9,646 bases of DNA from Candidatus Omnitrophota bacterium (GCA_016217585.1 JACRHQ010000081.1:1-9646); one strand, 5' to 3'. Numbered from the stretch's first letter, positions 1-7,363 are shown. Notes: a model not told the origin generated them from the sequence alone. Numbers and translations: made by a program.

Positions 1-141
1 ACTTTTTTGCGGCAACATCCGCAAGAGCTGCGGGATAAAACTTCCGCGCAGCTTCGGGAAGAGGTCGCGGCGCACGGATGGGATGTGGCCGTCGTGGAGG
101 CGGCGTTGGAAGATTTGGGGGTTGCGATAGTCAAGGAATAG
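1..141 (+). CDS. C-terminal end of an unidentified protein (5' partial)
   Basis: Frame 1 is open from the first base to a TAG at 139-141 and gives 46 residues. The fragment is rich in Glu, Ala and Arg, looks helical, and ends in GVAIVKE. I do not recognise the family. It has the codon style of its neighbours and lies 96 nt before the next start codon, with a promoter in between, so it is probably not part of the hydroxylase operon. A chance open frame of this length is possible. Confidence 0.45.
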   Translation, partial: TFLRQHPQELRDKTSAQLREEVAAHGWDVAVVEAALEDLGVAIVKE

Positions 142-164
142 AGGGGGTATCCCGGATATTTTTC

Positions 165-192
165 TTGCCGAAAAGGAATCCTCTGGTATACT
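165..192 (+). promoter_or_regulatory. Extended -10 sigma-70-type promoter of the molybdenum hydroxylase operon
   Basis: The -35 element is TTGCCG (165-170, 4/6 to consensus) and the -10 element is TATACT (187-192, 5/6), with a 16-bp spacer. TGG at 184-186 directly before the -10 forms an extended -10 (TGnTATACT), which compensates for the moderate -35. The start point should fall near 199, next to the palindrome at 200-217. Seen by eye only. Confidence 0.65.
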
Positions 193-199
193 ACAACAA

Positions 200-217
200 A
201 TAGTAAAATTTTACTAT
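200..217. promoter_or_regulatory. Perfect 18-bp palindrome, likely repressor operator
   Basis: ATAGTAAAATTTTACTAT is a perfect inverted repeat with no spacer. It begins about one base after the predicted transcription start, so a dimeric protein bound here would block initiation or early elongation. It differs in sequence from the two operators at 7842-7892, which suggests another regulator. The binding protein cannot be named from the sequence. The hairpin is too AT-rich and has no U-tract, so it is not a terminator. Confidence 0.6.
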
Positions 218-237
218 ATTTGAAGTTCGGGTACAGC

Positions 238-1089
238 ATGCTTTTAAAACACTTTAACTTCCATTCCCCCAAGACGTTAGAATCAGCTTTGGATCTCTAT
301 GACCGCCTCCCGGATGTCAGGTTGCAGGCAGGGGGGACCTTTCTCCTTAATAGCCTGAAGATGCTCAAAAGGCGAGGGGCGAAGACGCCCCAAAACGTCA
401 TCAGCCTTGCTCATATTGACGAGCTCAAAGGGATCAAGATCAAGGGCGGTCAGTTGGTCGTCGGAGCCATGACAAATATCGATGAAATTTACGGTTCGCC
501 TCTTTTGACAGGCAACCTGAATTTATTGAAGGTCGCCGCCCGCAATATCTCTTCGCAGTTGATCCGTAATATGGCCACCATCGGAGGAAATCTGGCGTGC
601 CGTTATACCTGGACGGAGCTGCCGGCGGTCATGGTCGCGCTGGAAGCCAAAATGCATTTTAAGGGAGCCAGGGGGGAAGAGGAAATCGTCGCCGCGCAGG
701 ATTTCTTCAAGAACGCGGCCAAGACGGATAAAATTCTTACCCATGTGACCATCGGCAAGGATGACGGCGTTTCGGCCGTCTACTTTCGCGCTAAAAAGTC
801 GCCCTATGTGGATATCCCGCTTTTGTCGTTAGGCATCAAGACGCGGTTCGTCCGGGGGAAATTTACGGAAACGGTTGTCGCGGTGAATAATTGTGTGGCC
901 TTCGCCCAAAGAGACCGTACCCTGGAGGGATTCCTGAACAAAAGCCGTATTGACGAAAATATCCCGGATGTCGCATTAGACCACCTGGATCCGGCGATTT
1001 ATGACGCGCGCAGCTCGGATTATAAAAAACACATGTTCCGCGTCGGTATCCGGCAGGCCCTGCGGGATTTGACAGGAAGGCACGCATGA
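238..1089 (+). CDS. FAD-binding subunit of a xanthine-dehydrogenase-family molybdenum hydroxylase
   Basis: This is the medium subunit (CoxM/XdhB type). It carries the FAD that passes electrons from the [2Fe-2S] subunit to an external acceptor. From ATG 238 it has 283 residues, the usual length. The FAD-binding AGGT lies near residues 31-34 and ATIGGN near 113-118, both in the N-terminal PCMH-type domain, followed by a CO-dehydrogenase flavoprotein C-terminal domain. There is no insertion for the extra [4Fe-4S] cluster of 4-hydroxybenzoyl-CoA reductase. An in-frame TTG at 220 would add six residues, but it sits directly on the operator and has no ribosome site, so I prefer the ATG, although its own ribosome site is also weak. 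It is the first gene of the operon and overlaps the next by 4 nt (ATGA). Confidence 0.9.
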   Translation: MLLKHFNFHSPKTLESALDLYDRLPDVRLQAGGTFLLNSLKMLKRRGAKTPQNVISLAHIDELKGIKIKGGQLVVGAMTNIDEIYGSPLLTGNLNLLKVAARNISSQLIRNMATIGGNLACRYTWTELPAVMVALEAKMHFKGARGEEEIVAAQDFFKNAAKTDKILTHVTIGKDDGVSAVYFRAKKSPYVDIPLLSLGIKTRFVRGKFTETVVAVNNCVAFAQRDRTLEGFLNKSRIDENIPDVALDHLDPAIYDARSSDYKKHMFRVGIRQALRDLTGRHA

Positions 1090-1559
1090 TTACGTTGAAT
1101 ATTAACAAGAAAGAATACCGGCTGGATTTAAGGGGGCATGAAACCCTCCTCGAGGTCCTGCGCGACCAGCTTGGGCTGACCGGGACCAAAACGGCCTGCG
1201 AGGAATCGGAGTGCGGGACCTGCGCCGTCCTCGTCAATGGCAAAGCCGTCCTTTCGTGCATTACATTGGCGGCCGATTGCGATGGAAGAGAAATCACGAC
1301 GATAGAAGGGCTGGCCGACGGCGAACAGCTGCACCCTGTTCAACAGGCTTTTATAGATCACGGCGCGGTGCAGTGCGGATTTTGTATCCCGGGCATGATC
1401 ATGTCTTCCAAGGCCCTGCTGGATAAAACTCCGGAACCGACCCGGGAAGAGATGGAGTATGCCCTGGACGGCAACCTGTGCCGTTGCGCTTGTTATTTGA
1501 AGATTTTTGACGCGATCCGTGCAGCGGGGAAGAAAATGAAAGCGGCAAAGAATGTCTAA
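1086..1559 (+). CDS. [2Fe-2S] small subunit of the molybdenum hydroxylase
   Basis: This CoxS/XdhC-small-type subunit has 157 residues and relays electrons from the molybdenum site to FAD through two [2Fe-2S] clusters. The plant-ferredoxin-like N-terminal domain holds C38, C43, C46 and C58. The helical C-terminal domain holds C97, C100, C132 and C134, which bind the cluster nearest the cofactor. All eight ligands are present. The usual CRCTGY reads CRCACY here, adding C136. There is no twin-arginine leader, so the enzyme should be cytoplasmic. The ATG has a strong AGGAAGG site at 1074-1080 and overlaps the upstream stop codon, which points to translational coupling. Confidence 0.93.
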   Translation: MITLNINKKEYRLDLRGHETLLEVLRDQLGLTGTKTACEESECGTCAVLVNGKAVLSCITLAADCDGREITTIEGLADGEQLHPVQQAFIDHGAVQCGFCIPGMIMSSKALLDKTPEPTREEMEYALDGNLCRCACYLKIFDAIRAAGKKMKAAKNV

Positions 1560-1561
1560 TT

Positions 1562-3922
1562 ATGGTCACTCCCGTTAAGAAAACATTTTTAAAGGAATAT
1601 GTGAACCCCGTCGGGAAAAGCGTCCCGCGCATCGACGGCAAGGGTATCGTCACGGGCCAGGCCAAATACGCCTTTGACGTCAGTTTCCCGAATATGCTCG
1701 TCGGCAAGATGATCCGCAGCCCGCATCCGCATGCCCGTATCATCAGCATCGACACCTCCCGCGCCGGGAAGCTCCCCGGCGTGCGCGCCGTCATCACGGC
1801 CAGGGATACGGACGGAATCAAGTTCGGCTCCAATGAGTATTTTTTCCCGCATACCGTTGATCAAATGGCCCTTGAATCCGAAAAGGTGCGTTATGTGGGC
1901 GATGAGATCGGCGCGGTCGCCGCGGTTGATGAAGAGACCGCCCTGGAAGCGCTGAACCTGGTCGATGTCCAGTATGAGGTCCTGCCGTTTGTCGTCGATG
2001 TCCGGGAAGCCATGAAGCCCGGCGCGCCGCAGATCCATGAATCCCTGAATAATATCGCGGTCATTTTGCCGGTCAATTTCGGCAATCCCGACAGGGCCTT
2101 GAAGCAAGCCGATTACGTCCGTGAAGATTTGTTTTACGCGCCGGCCGCGCACATGGCCGCCCTGGAGCCTCATGTCTGTGTCGGGCAATGGGAGACTTTT
2201 TCCAACAAGGTGACTTTGTGGGCCTCCAGCCAGGCGCCTTTTAAATGCCGTGAAGCGTTGGCCAAGACTCTCAAATTAGATCTGAACGATGTGCGCGTCA
2301 TCAAAATGGCGGTAGGAGGGGGGTTCGGCGGGAAGCTGGAGATGCTTCCGATGGATTTTGCCGCCTGTTTATTGTCTAAAAAAGCCGGGGGGTTGCCGGT
2401 CAAGATTTGTTGTAACCGGGAAGAAGAATTCCTGGCGACCCGGAGAAAGCACGGCATGATTTACAAGCTTAAATCCGGCGTCAAGAAGGACGGGACGCTG
2501 GTGGCCATTACCGGCGAAGTCATCGCCGACGGCGGGGCCTATTGCAGCTACGGGCCGACCGTTCTGGCGGCCGCGATCATGCGCATCTTTATGGTCTACA
2601 AAATCCAGCATTTCCGCATGACCGGCTACAGGGTCTACACCAATACGCCCATCAGCGGCGCCATGCGCGGGTTTGGGGGCGTCCAGGCCGGGTTTGCCGT
2701 CGAGTCGCACATGGACATGCTCGCTGAAGGGATCGGGATGGACCCGATCGCGTTTCGCCTGAAGAACATCACGACCCCGGATATGGTGACCATCAACAAG
2801 ATGGTTTTGACGACCAACGGCCTGCGCGAATGCATTGACAAGGCCATCGCCGCCAGCGACTGGTATAACAAGCGCGGCAAACAGAAACATTTATGCCGCG
2901 GCATCGGCATCGGGATTGCCGCCGATGTCATGGGTTCGAAAATGTACAAGTCGCATGAGTCCGCCGGTTCCATTGTCAAGGTCGAAGAGGACGGCTCGGT
3001 GTATCTGTTTACCGGCGCCGCGGACACCGGGCAGGGATCAAACACCGCGCTTTCCCAGATCGCGGCGCAGGAGCTGGGGGTCAGTTACAGCCGGATCCGC
3101 TGCAAGTCCGGGGACACGGAGATCACGCCGTTTGACACGGGCAGCTTCGCCAGCCGGGTCACCTTTATCTCCGGCAACGCGACCCTTTTGGCGGCGCGCG
3201 ATGCCAAAGAGCAGATTTTATCCGTCGTGGCGGAAGAATTAAAGCGGGACATCGATGACCTGGACATCCGGGCGGAAGAAGTAATCGCTGAAAAGGACAA
3301 ATCGGTCCTGATGAGTTTCGACAAGGCTTTGGAATTATGCTACGCGTTTAATTACGGGAAACAAATCATCGGGCGAGGGAGTTACAACCCCAAGACAACG
3401 CCGATCGACTTCAGGACCGGCGAGGGAAACGTTTCGGGGAGTTACGGGTTTGAGGCGCAGATCGTCGAGGTGGAAGTCAACAAAGAGACAGGAGAAGTCA
3501 GAATCCTTAAGTTATGGGACGCCCACGATATCGGTAAAGCCATCAACCCCCAATCCGTTGAAGGTCAGATAGAAGGGTCTCTGGCCATGGGGCTGGGGTA
3601 CACATTTATGGAGAACCTTCGTTTTGACAATAAAGGCCGGCCGGCCAACGGTAATTTCGCGAACTACCGGATCCCCAGGACCATCGGGACGCCTCCCATA
3701 GAATGCATTATGGTGGAGACCGGCGACCCCAACGGGCCCTTTGGCGCCAAAGGGATGGGGGAGGCCGCTTTGTTGCCGACCGCAGCGGCGATCGCCAACG
3801 CCATCTACGACGCGGTGGGGATCCGACTCAAGGAACTTCCTTTCACTCCGGACAAGGTCATCCAGGCCCTCAAGGAGAAGGAACAGCTTGAGGCATCAGC
3901 CGGTTCACAGACTTCCCGATAA
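1562..3922 (+). CDS. Molybdopterin-binding catalytic subunit, xanthine dehydrogenase family
   Basis: The large subunit (786 aa, full length) binds the molybdenum-pterin cofactor and hydroxylates its substrate with water-derived oxygen. The N-terminal a/b hammerhead domain (about residues 15-130) is followed by the Mo-binding domains. Visible motifs are a Q224 in SSQAP, GGGFGGK at 252-258, GAMRGFGG at 366-373 and the catalytic base E734 in GMGEAAL. Aligned by eye with bovine xanthine oxidase, R294 or R295 falls near Arg880, but the position of the xanthine-binding Glu802 appears to be His197. The CO dehydrogenase active loop (AYxCSFR) is absent. So it belongs to the xanthine/aldehyde/hydroxybenzoyl-CoA-type group, with the substrate unknown. 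It starts 2 nt after the small-subunit stop with no clear ribosome site, so it is probably translationally coupled. Its 3' end overlaps the opposing gene by 18 bp. Confidence 0.93.
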   Translation: MVTPVKKTFLKEYVNPVGKSVPRIDGKGIVTGQAKYAFDVSFPNMLVGKMIRSPHPHARIISIDTSRAGKLPGVRAVITARDTDGIKFGSNEYFFPHTVDQMALESEKVRYVGDEIGAVAAVDEETALEALNLVDVQYEVLPFVVDVREAMKPGAPQIHESLNNIAVILPVNFGNPDRALKQADYVREDLFYAPAAHMAALEPHVCVGQWETFSNKVTLWASSQAPFKCREALAKTLKLDLNDVRVIKMAVGGGFGGKLEMLPMDFAACLLSKKAGGLPVKICCNREEEFLATRRKHGMIYKLKSGVKKDGTLVAITGEVIADGGAYCSYGPTVLAAAIMRIFMVYKIQHFRMTGYRVYTNTPISGAMRGFGGVQAGFAVESHMDMLAEGIGMDPIAFRLKNITTPDMVTINKMVLTTNGLRECIDKAIAASDWYNKRGKQKHLCRGIGIGIAADVMGSKMYKSHESAGSIVKVEEDGSVYLFTGAADTGQGSNTALSQIAAQELGVSYSRIRCKSGDTEITPFDTGSFASRVTFISGNATLLAARDAKEQILSVVAEELKRDIDDLDIRAEEVIAEKDKSVLMSFDKALELCYAFNYGKQIIGRGSYNPKTTPIDFRTGEGNVSGSYGFEAQIVEVEVNKETGEVRILKLWDAHDIGKAINPQSVEGQIEGSLAMGLGYTFMENLRFDNKGRPANGNFANYRIPRTIGTPPIECIMVETGDPNGPFGAKGMGEAALLPTAAAIANAIYDAVGIRLKELPFTPDKVIQALKEKEQLEASAGSQTSR

Positions 3923-4504
3923 TTTCAGTTTTAACTCTTCAAAATCTTCCGGGGTGTTGAAGCTGCGGATGACGCCTTCGTCCTCGACGGGTAGAACACG
4001 CGTTTCTGCCGTGTGCCGATGGATGACCGTATTGATCCCCTCCGAATGGTCGAGGTCAAGAAACTCTTGTTTCAGCCGGACGTCGAAGACCGGAGGGTGC
4101 CCTTTATAGCCCTGATAGACTGGGACAAGAATCAGCGGTTTTTTCTCCTGGAAGAATTTTATGAGTGTCTGCAAGGTTTCTTGTTTGACGAGGGGATAGT
4201 CAACGGGAAGAAGGAGGATCCCTTGGGTTTGCGGGGCGAGATGGGCCAAACCGGTCTTAAACGAAGACGTTTGGCCTAATTTATAATCTTTGTTATAGAC
4301 AATCTTGACCTTTTTATGCTTAAATAGAACAGGTTTTATTTGTTCGGCGCCGTGTCCAAGGACGATGATCAGTTCTGCGGTTCCGGTGGAAAGAAGCAGT
4401 TTCACCAGACGCTCAATGACCGTTTCACCACCGGGTTTGGCCAAGGCTTTGGGGGAACCGAACCGGGTGCTTAAGCCCGCAGATAAGAGGATGCTCGTGA
4501 CCAT
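3905..4504 (-). CDS. mocA: MocA-like molybdenum cofactor cytidylyltransferase (NTP transferase family)
   Basis: The protein has 199 residues and a MobA-like GT-A fold. MocA joins CMP from CTP to the molybdopterin cofactor, giving the cytosine dinucleotide form used by bacterial enzymes of the xanthine dehydrogenase family. The nucleotide-binding signature LLSAGLSTRFGSPKAL is at residues 6-21, with R14 and K19. The metal-binding aspartate is D102 in LLLPVDYP, where classical MocA often has DQP. A GHPPVF motif follows at about 140. The AG in the signature, where MobA usually has GG, favours CTP over GTP, but the related MobA and sugar-nucleotide enzymes cannot be excluded. Beside a hydroxylase operon, MocA is the natural reading. 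I chose ATG 4504; a TTG at 4513 would add three residues but lies inside the -10 element. Confidence 0.8.
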   Translation of the reverse strand: MVTSILLSAGLSTRFGSPKALAKPGGETVIERLVKLLLSTGTAELIIVLGHGAEQIKPVLFKHKKVKIVYNKDYKLGQTSSFKTGLAHLAPQTQGILLLPVDYPLVKQETLQTLIKFFQEKKPLILVPVYQGYKGHPPVFDVRLKQEFLDLDHSEGINTVIHRHTAETRVLPVEDEGVIRSFNTPEDFEELKLKLSGSL

Positions 4505-4512
4505 CAGTTTCA

Positions 4513-4539
4513 ATTATAGCGCAATTGCGGCGATGTCAC
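4513..4539 (-). promoter_or_regulatory. Promoter of the mocA-like gene, predicting a nearly leaderless mRNA
   Basis: On the - strand the perfect -10 TATAAT (4518-4513) is preceded by GTGACA (4539-4534, 5/6 to the -35 consensus) with a short 15-bp spacer. The expected start point is near 4506, two bases before the ATG at 4504, and there is no Shine-Dalgarno sequence. A 10-bp palindrome CGCAATTGCG (4520-4529) lies between the two elements and might be an operator, but it is short. Confidence 0.5.
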
Positions 4540-4576
4540 TAATCAATATTTAACTGTTCCCTGGAATAGGAGTATC

Positions 4577-5308
4577 GTGTCCGCATTTCTGGTATTAATC
4601 GGGGTTTCTGTGGCAGGGGTTATCGCTGTTTTCTTTCTGCTTCGGAGCGAAAAACATTCCGCTGGCCTTCCCTTGCATGACCTTGGATCCCCACCGGAGG
4701 CGAGGCCCGCCGCGGCAACACCCGTTAAAAAATCATCTGCGCAACAAGCCCAATTGCCGGCCGAAGAAGAAAAACGCATTGAACAGGAAATCGATTTGAC
4801 CGCGCGCCTGGAGGAATGGAAAGAAAAGTATGGACGGCTTGACAAGATCTTTCAGGAGAAAAGCGCGGCGCTCGCGAAGAATGAAGAACTCCTTCAGGCA
4901 GAGTTAAACAACCGTAAAGAATTTAACAAGTTCAAAGATATGCTGGAGAAGGACCTCAAGGATGCCAGGGACAAGGCGCGCACCGTGCAGGTTGAATTAA
5001 ACGGTACCAGGGCGGAGGCGGAAAGTTATAAAAAGCGGGTCAACCAGTCGGAAGAAAAAGTAACAAAGATGGAGAAGGCCTTGTTGGCCAAAGACGACGA
5101 GATCGCCGGCTTGGTCAAGCGGCTGGAGACTAAACCGGCACCGCCGGTTGAGGCCACCGTACCCCCAAAACCCGCGGATCCTGAACTCAAGGCGCCCGGC
5201 GGCGATCCGGTTGCCCCTCAAGCGCCTAACACCGCTGATACACCAGGGAAATCTGATCCGTCGGCAACCAATCAAGATGATCAAAAAGGAGAAACCAATA
5301 ATGGATAA
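4577..5308 (+). CDS. Membrane-anchored coiled-coil protein of unknown function
   Basis: The protein has 243 residues and resembles no family I can name. Residues 2-22 form one hydrophobic segment, probably an uncleaved anchor with R23 and K26 just after it. Residues 60-185 are heptad-like and rich in Glu, Lys and Leu, a long coiled coil. The tail from 187 is a low-complexity Pro/Ala/Asp/Gly stretch ending in Asn-Gly. Topology is unclear. The start is GTG 4577, with AGGAG at 4568-4572. The gene overlaps the cyclophilin gene by 8 nt and heads the operon that also carries the XdhC gene. Only a weak promoter candidate (TTGCGG 4525, TATTTA 4547) is visible. A scaffold or spacer role is speculation. 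Confidence 0.8.
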   Translation: MSAFLVLIGVSVAGVIAVFFLLRSEKHSAGLPLHDLGSPPEARPAAATPVKKSSAQQAQLPAEEEKRIEQEIDLTARLEEWKEKYGRLDKIFQEKSAALAKNEELLQAELNNRKEFNKFKDMLEKDLKDARDKARTVQVELNGTRAEAESYKKRVNQSEEKVTKMEKALLAKDDEIAGLVKRLETKPAPPVEATVPPKPADPELKAPGGDPVAPQAPNTADTPGKSDPSATNQDDQKGETNNG

Positions 5309-5867
5309 ATGGATTTTAGGGAGCGTTGTGGGGGCGGTAGTTTTTTGTCCTTTTGTACTTTCTTTTGTCTGTGCTTCTCGCGCGGATGAGCCGTCTGTTT
5401 CCAAGATCGTGGTTTTCGAGACGAGTCAGGGGAATATTGAACTGGAGCTCTGGCCTGCCGTGGCTCCCAAGACGTGTGAAAATATGATCGGCCTCGTGAA
5501 AAAAGGGTATTATGACGGCACCGTTTTCCACAGGGTTATCAAAGGGTTTATGCTTCAGGGAGGGGACCCGACCGCGACAGGAAGGGGCGGGGAGAGCCTC
5601 TGGGGCGGCAAGTTTGAGGATGAGTTCTCAAAGAGTGTGAGTTTCGACAAGCCCGGCCTTCTGGCCATGGCCAACGCCGGCCCGAACACCAACGGCAGCC
5701 AGTTCTTTATTACGACCGTCCCGACGCCGTGGCTCAACGGCCATCATACTATTTTTGGTAAAGTCGTAAGCGGTTATGACGTGGTGCAGAAAATTGAGGC
5801 CGTAAAAACCGGGTCCGGCGACCGCCCTGTCGAAGATCAGAAAATCCTTCGCGCGTATATCAAATAA
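5301..5867 (+). CDS. Secreted cyclophilin-type peptidyl-prolyl cis-trans isomerase
   Basis: Cyclophilins speed the cis-trans isomerisation of X-Pro bonds during folding. The protein has 188 residues. An N-terminal hydrophobic stretch (4-24) ends in a likely signal-peptidase site after SRA28, so it should work outside the cytoplasm. The catalytic block [14 protein letters not shown] (76-89) aligns with human CypA, giving R78, F83, M84 and Q86 for Arg55, Phe60, Met61 and Gln63. The NGSQFFIT and [13 protein letters not shown] blocks, with the Trp that binds cyclosporin in CypA, follow. The start is ATG 5301 because it has AAGGAG at 5286-5291 and begins the signal peptide; the frame is open further upstream but inside the previous gene. 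A Cys at 24 is not in a proper lipobox. Confidence 0.92.
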   Translation: MDKWILGSVVGAVVFCPFVLSFVCASRADEPSVSKIVVFETSQGNIELELWPAVAPKTCENMIGLVKKGYYDGTVFHRVIKGFMLQGGDPTATGRGGESLWGGKFEDEFSKSVSFDKPGLLAMANAGPNTNGSQFFITTVPTPWLNGHHTIFGKVVSGYDVVQKIEAVKTGSGDRPVEDQKILRAYIK

Positions 5868-5884
5868 AGATGGAACATTAATTA

Positions 5885-6718
5885 TTGATAAAGGCCCTGG
5901 AGGCGACCGGCCGGGGGCGTGAGTATGCGCTGGCCACCATTGTCGAGTCAACGGCCAAGGGGACTCCCCGCAAGGCCGGGGCTAAAATGGTTGTGCTGGA
6001 GGATGGTGTTACCTGGGGGTCGATCGGAGGGGGGCGTAACGAAAAGGCCGTCCAGGCGGAGTGTCTGAAGGCGATCAAATCGGGCAAGCCTTCCCTGGTG
6101 ACTTATGATTATTTTGGCAAGGAGGGCCAATCGGTTTGTGGAGGCCAGATCAAGGTCTTTATTGATCCGGTCAAGACGGCCAAACATCTGGTCATCTGCG
6201 GGGCCGGACATATCGCTTTACCGCTGTCTGTCATCGCCAAAATGCTTAATTTCAGGGTCACCATTATTGACAACCGCAAAGAGTTCGCGAACTCCAGGCG
6301 GTTTCCTCATGTTGACAAGATTGTGGTTGGCCCGCCCGCCGCCGGATTATCCCGGATACGGATTGATCAAGATACCTATATCATGATTGTGACGCAGGGC
6401 AACGAATTTGACTTTGAATGTTTAAGGGCGGCCATCGGCAAGGATGCGGGTTATCTGGGGGTCATTTCCAGCAAGGCCAAGCGGGTCAAGTTTTTTGGCC
6501 GTTTGAGGAAGAGGGGGGTCCCCCAACCCAGGATCAACCTGGTGAAAATTCCGGCCGGGATAGATGTGGGGGCCCAGACGCCGGAAGAAATTGCTGTTTC
6601 CATTGCGGCTGAGATGGTGGCGGTGCGAAACCAGAACTTCCTGGGGACAGATAAATTTAAAGAAAAGGCCGGCCCCAAAGTCGGTCATAGCCACAGTTGG
6701 AAAGGGGAAATTGCATGA
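5885..6718 (+). CDS. xdhC: XdhC/CoxI-family molybdenum cofactor maturation factor
   Basis: XdhC-type proteins bind the molybdenum cofactor, protect it while its essential sulfido ligand is added, and hand it to the apo-hydroxylase. The protein has 277 residues. The N-terminal XdhC/CoxI domain (about 1-95) shows GTPRKAGAKM at 26-35, GSIGGG at 45-50 and the conserved CGG at 85-87. A Rossmann-like XdhC C-terminal domain begins at CGAGHIA (105-111) and continues past YLGVISSKAKR. Its partner enzyme is presumably the hydroxylase at 238-3922. It starts with TTG 5885, 17 nt after the cyclophilin stop; only a weak GGA is seen upstream and no in-frame ATG lies near, so low translation is likely. It overlaps the next gene by 4 nt. 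Confidence 0.9.
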   Translation: MIKALEATGRGREYALATIVESTAKGTPRKAGAKMVVLEDGVTWGSIGGGRNEKAVQAECLKAIKSGKPSLVTYDYFGKEGQSVCGGQIKVFIDPVKTAKHLVICGAGHIALPLSVIAKMLNFRVTIIDNRKEFANSRRFPHVDKIVVGPPAAGLSRIRIDQDTYIMIVTQGNEFDFECLRAAIGKDAGYLGVISSKAKRVKFFGRLRKRGVPQPRINLVKIPAGIDVGAQTPEEIAVSIAAEMVAVRNQNFLGTDKFKEKAGPKVGHSHSWKGEIA

Positions 6719-7125
6719 AAAAAGAGGAAGTGATTGATTTGATCCGGGATGCCGGGTTCGGGTATTTGGCTACGCTGGAGGGGGATCAGCCCCGCGTGAG
6801 ACCCATGATGCCTTATTTGGTGGAAGATACCGGAGAGATCCTTGTGGCTTTGCTGGGACGATCCCGCAGTATTGAACAGATCCGTAAAAACCCCAGGGTT
6901 GAACTATGCTTCGTGGACCGGAAAATGTGGTATTGCCGCATTGCCGGCCAGGCCAGGATTACAACGGATATTGAGAAAAAAACAATCCTTTGGGAAAATA
7001 TCCCCATGTTAAAGCAGTATTTCGGCGGTCCCCAGGACCCTGATTTTGTCTTGGCTGAAATTAAAATCGATGCGGTTGAGGCCATGACACCCCACCAGAA
7101 AACCCCGGATAAAATTCAGTTTTGA
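6715..7125 (+). CDS. Pyridoxamine 5'-phosphate oxidase-like flavin-binding protein
   Basis: The protein has 136 residues, the size of small split-barrel FMN-binding proteins. The block GYLATLEGDQPRVRPMM (about 17-33) is the typical first strand pair of the fold, followed by ILVALLGRSRSIEQIRKNPRVELCFVD-type strands. Members of this group reduce flavins, bind FMN or F420, or act on haem; the substrate cannot be read here. It is unlikely to be true PdxH, which is longer. The ATG at 6715 overlaps the xdhC stop (ATGA) and has GGGG at 6704-6707. It is the last gene of the 4577-7125 operon, which suggests a redox task linked to hydroxylase assembly, though this is inference. Confidence 0.85.
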   Translation: MKKEEVIDLIRDAGFGYLATLEGDQPRVRPMMPYLVEDTGEILVALLGRSRSIEQIRKNPRVELCFVDRKMWYCRIAGQARITTDIEKKTILWENIPMLKQYFGGPQDPDFVLAEIKIDAVEAMTPHQKTPDKIQF

Positions 7126-7363
7126 AGAGAGAGCCGGTATTCTGAACCTTTCCTCCTGTTTTTGCCACAAAATGTCGAATTATAGCTAAAACCCGCCATT
7201 GTTTAGTAGCTGATAATATTGAGAGTAATATTATGCACTGTTTTTAACAGGTCCCGCCAGAATTATGCTAACCGGAAGCAGCTTAATACATTGGATACGA
7301 TTTCTTTGTATTCAGCTAGTTAACATAATATGTATTATAGGAAGTTGTTGAAAAGAAGAAAAA
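7126..7363. other. AT-rich intergenic region between converging operons, with small dyads
   Basis: No convincing gene is seen in these 238 bp, which are clearly more AT-rich than the flanks. They contain an 8-bp dyad with a 6-nt centre (ataatatt at 7213-7220, aatattat at 7227-7234) and ATTATGCTAAC (7262-7272) facing GTTAACATAAT (7319-7329), 10 of 11 complementary. CCCGCCA occurs twice (7192-7198 and 7253-7259). No strong intrinsic terminator is visible for either converging unit; only a T-rich run follows the DUF134 stop on the - strand. Confidence 0.5.

Noticed and set aside
144..165. Possible intrinsic terminator (TATCCCGGATA followed by TTTTTC) after the first partial gene
   Set aside because: The dyad has 5-bp arms around one base, which cannot form a stable hairpin.
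141..237. Molybdenum cofactor riboswitch before the hydroxylase operon
   Set aside because: The predicted leader is about 40 nt at most, too short for the known Moco aptamer, and its only structure is the AT-rich palindrome.
863..1297. - strand open frame of 144 codons across the FAD and FeS subunit genes
   Set aside because: It is the antisense shadow of two strongly supported genes and has no recognisable domain.
1562..3922. Large subunit as an aerobic CO dehydrogenase (CoxL)
   Set aside because: The CoxL active-site loop with its cysteine is absent; the equivalent position reads GAMRGFGG, as in xanthine-dehydrogenase-like enzymes.
7236..7250. CTGTT-TTT-AACAG hairpin as a terminator in the 7126-7363 gap
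   Set aside because: The stem has only five mostly AT pairs, a 3-nt loop and no following U-tract on either strand.
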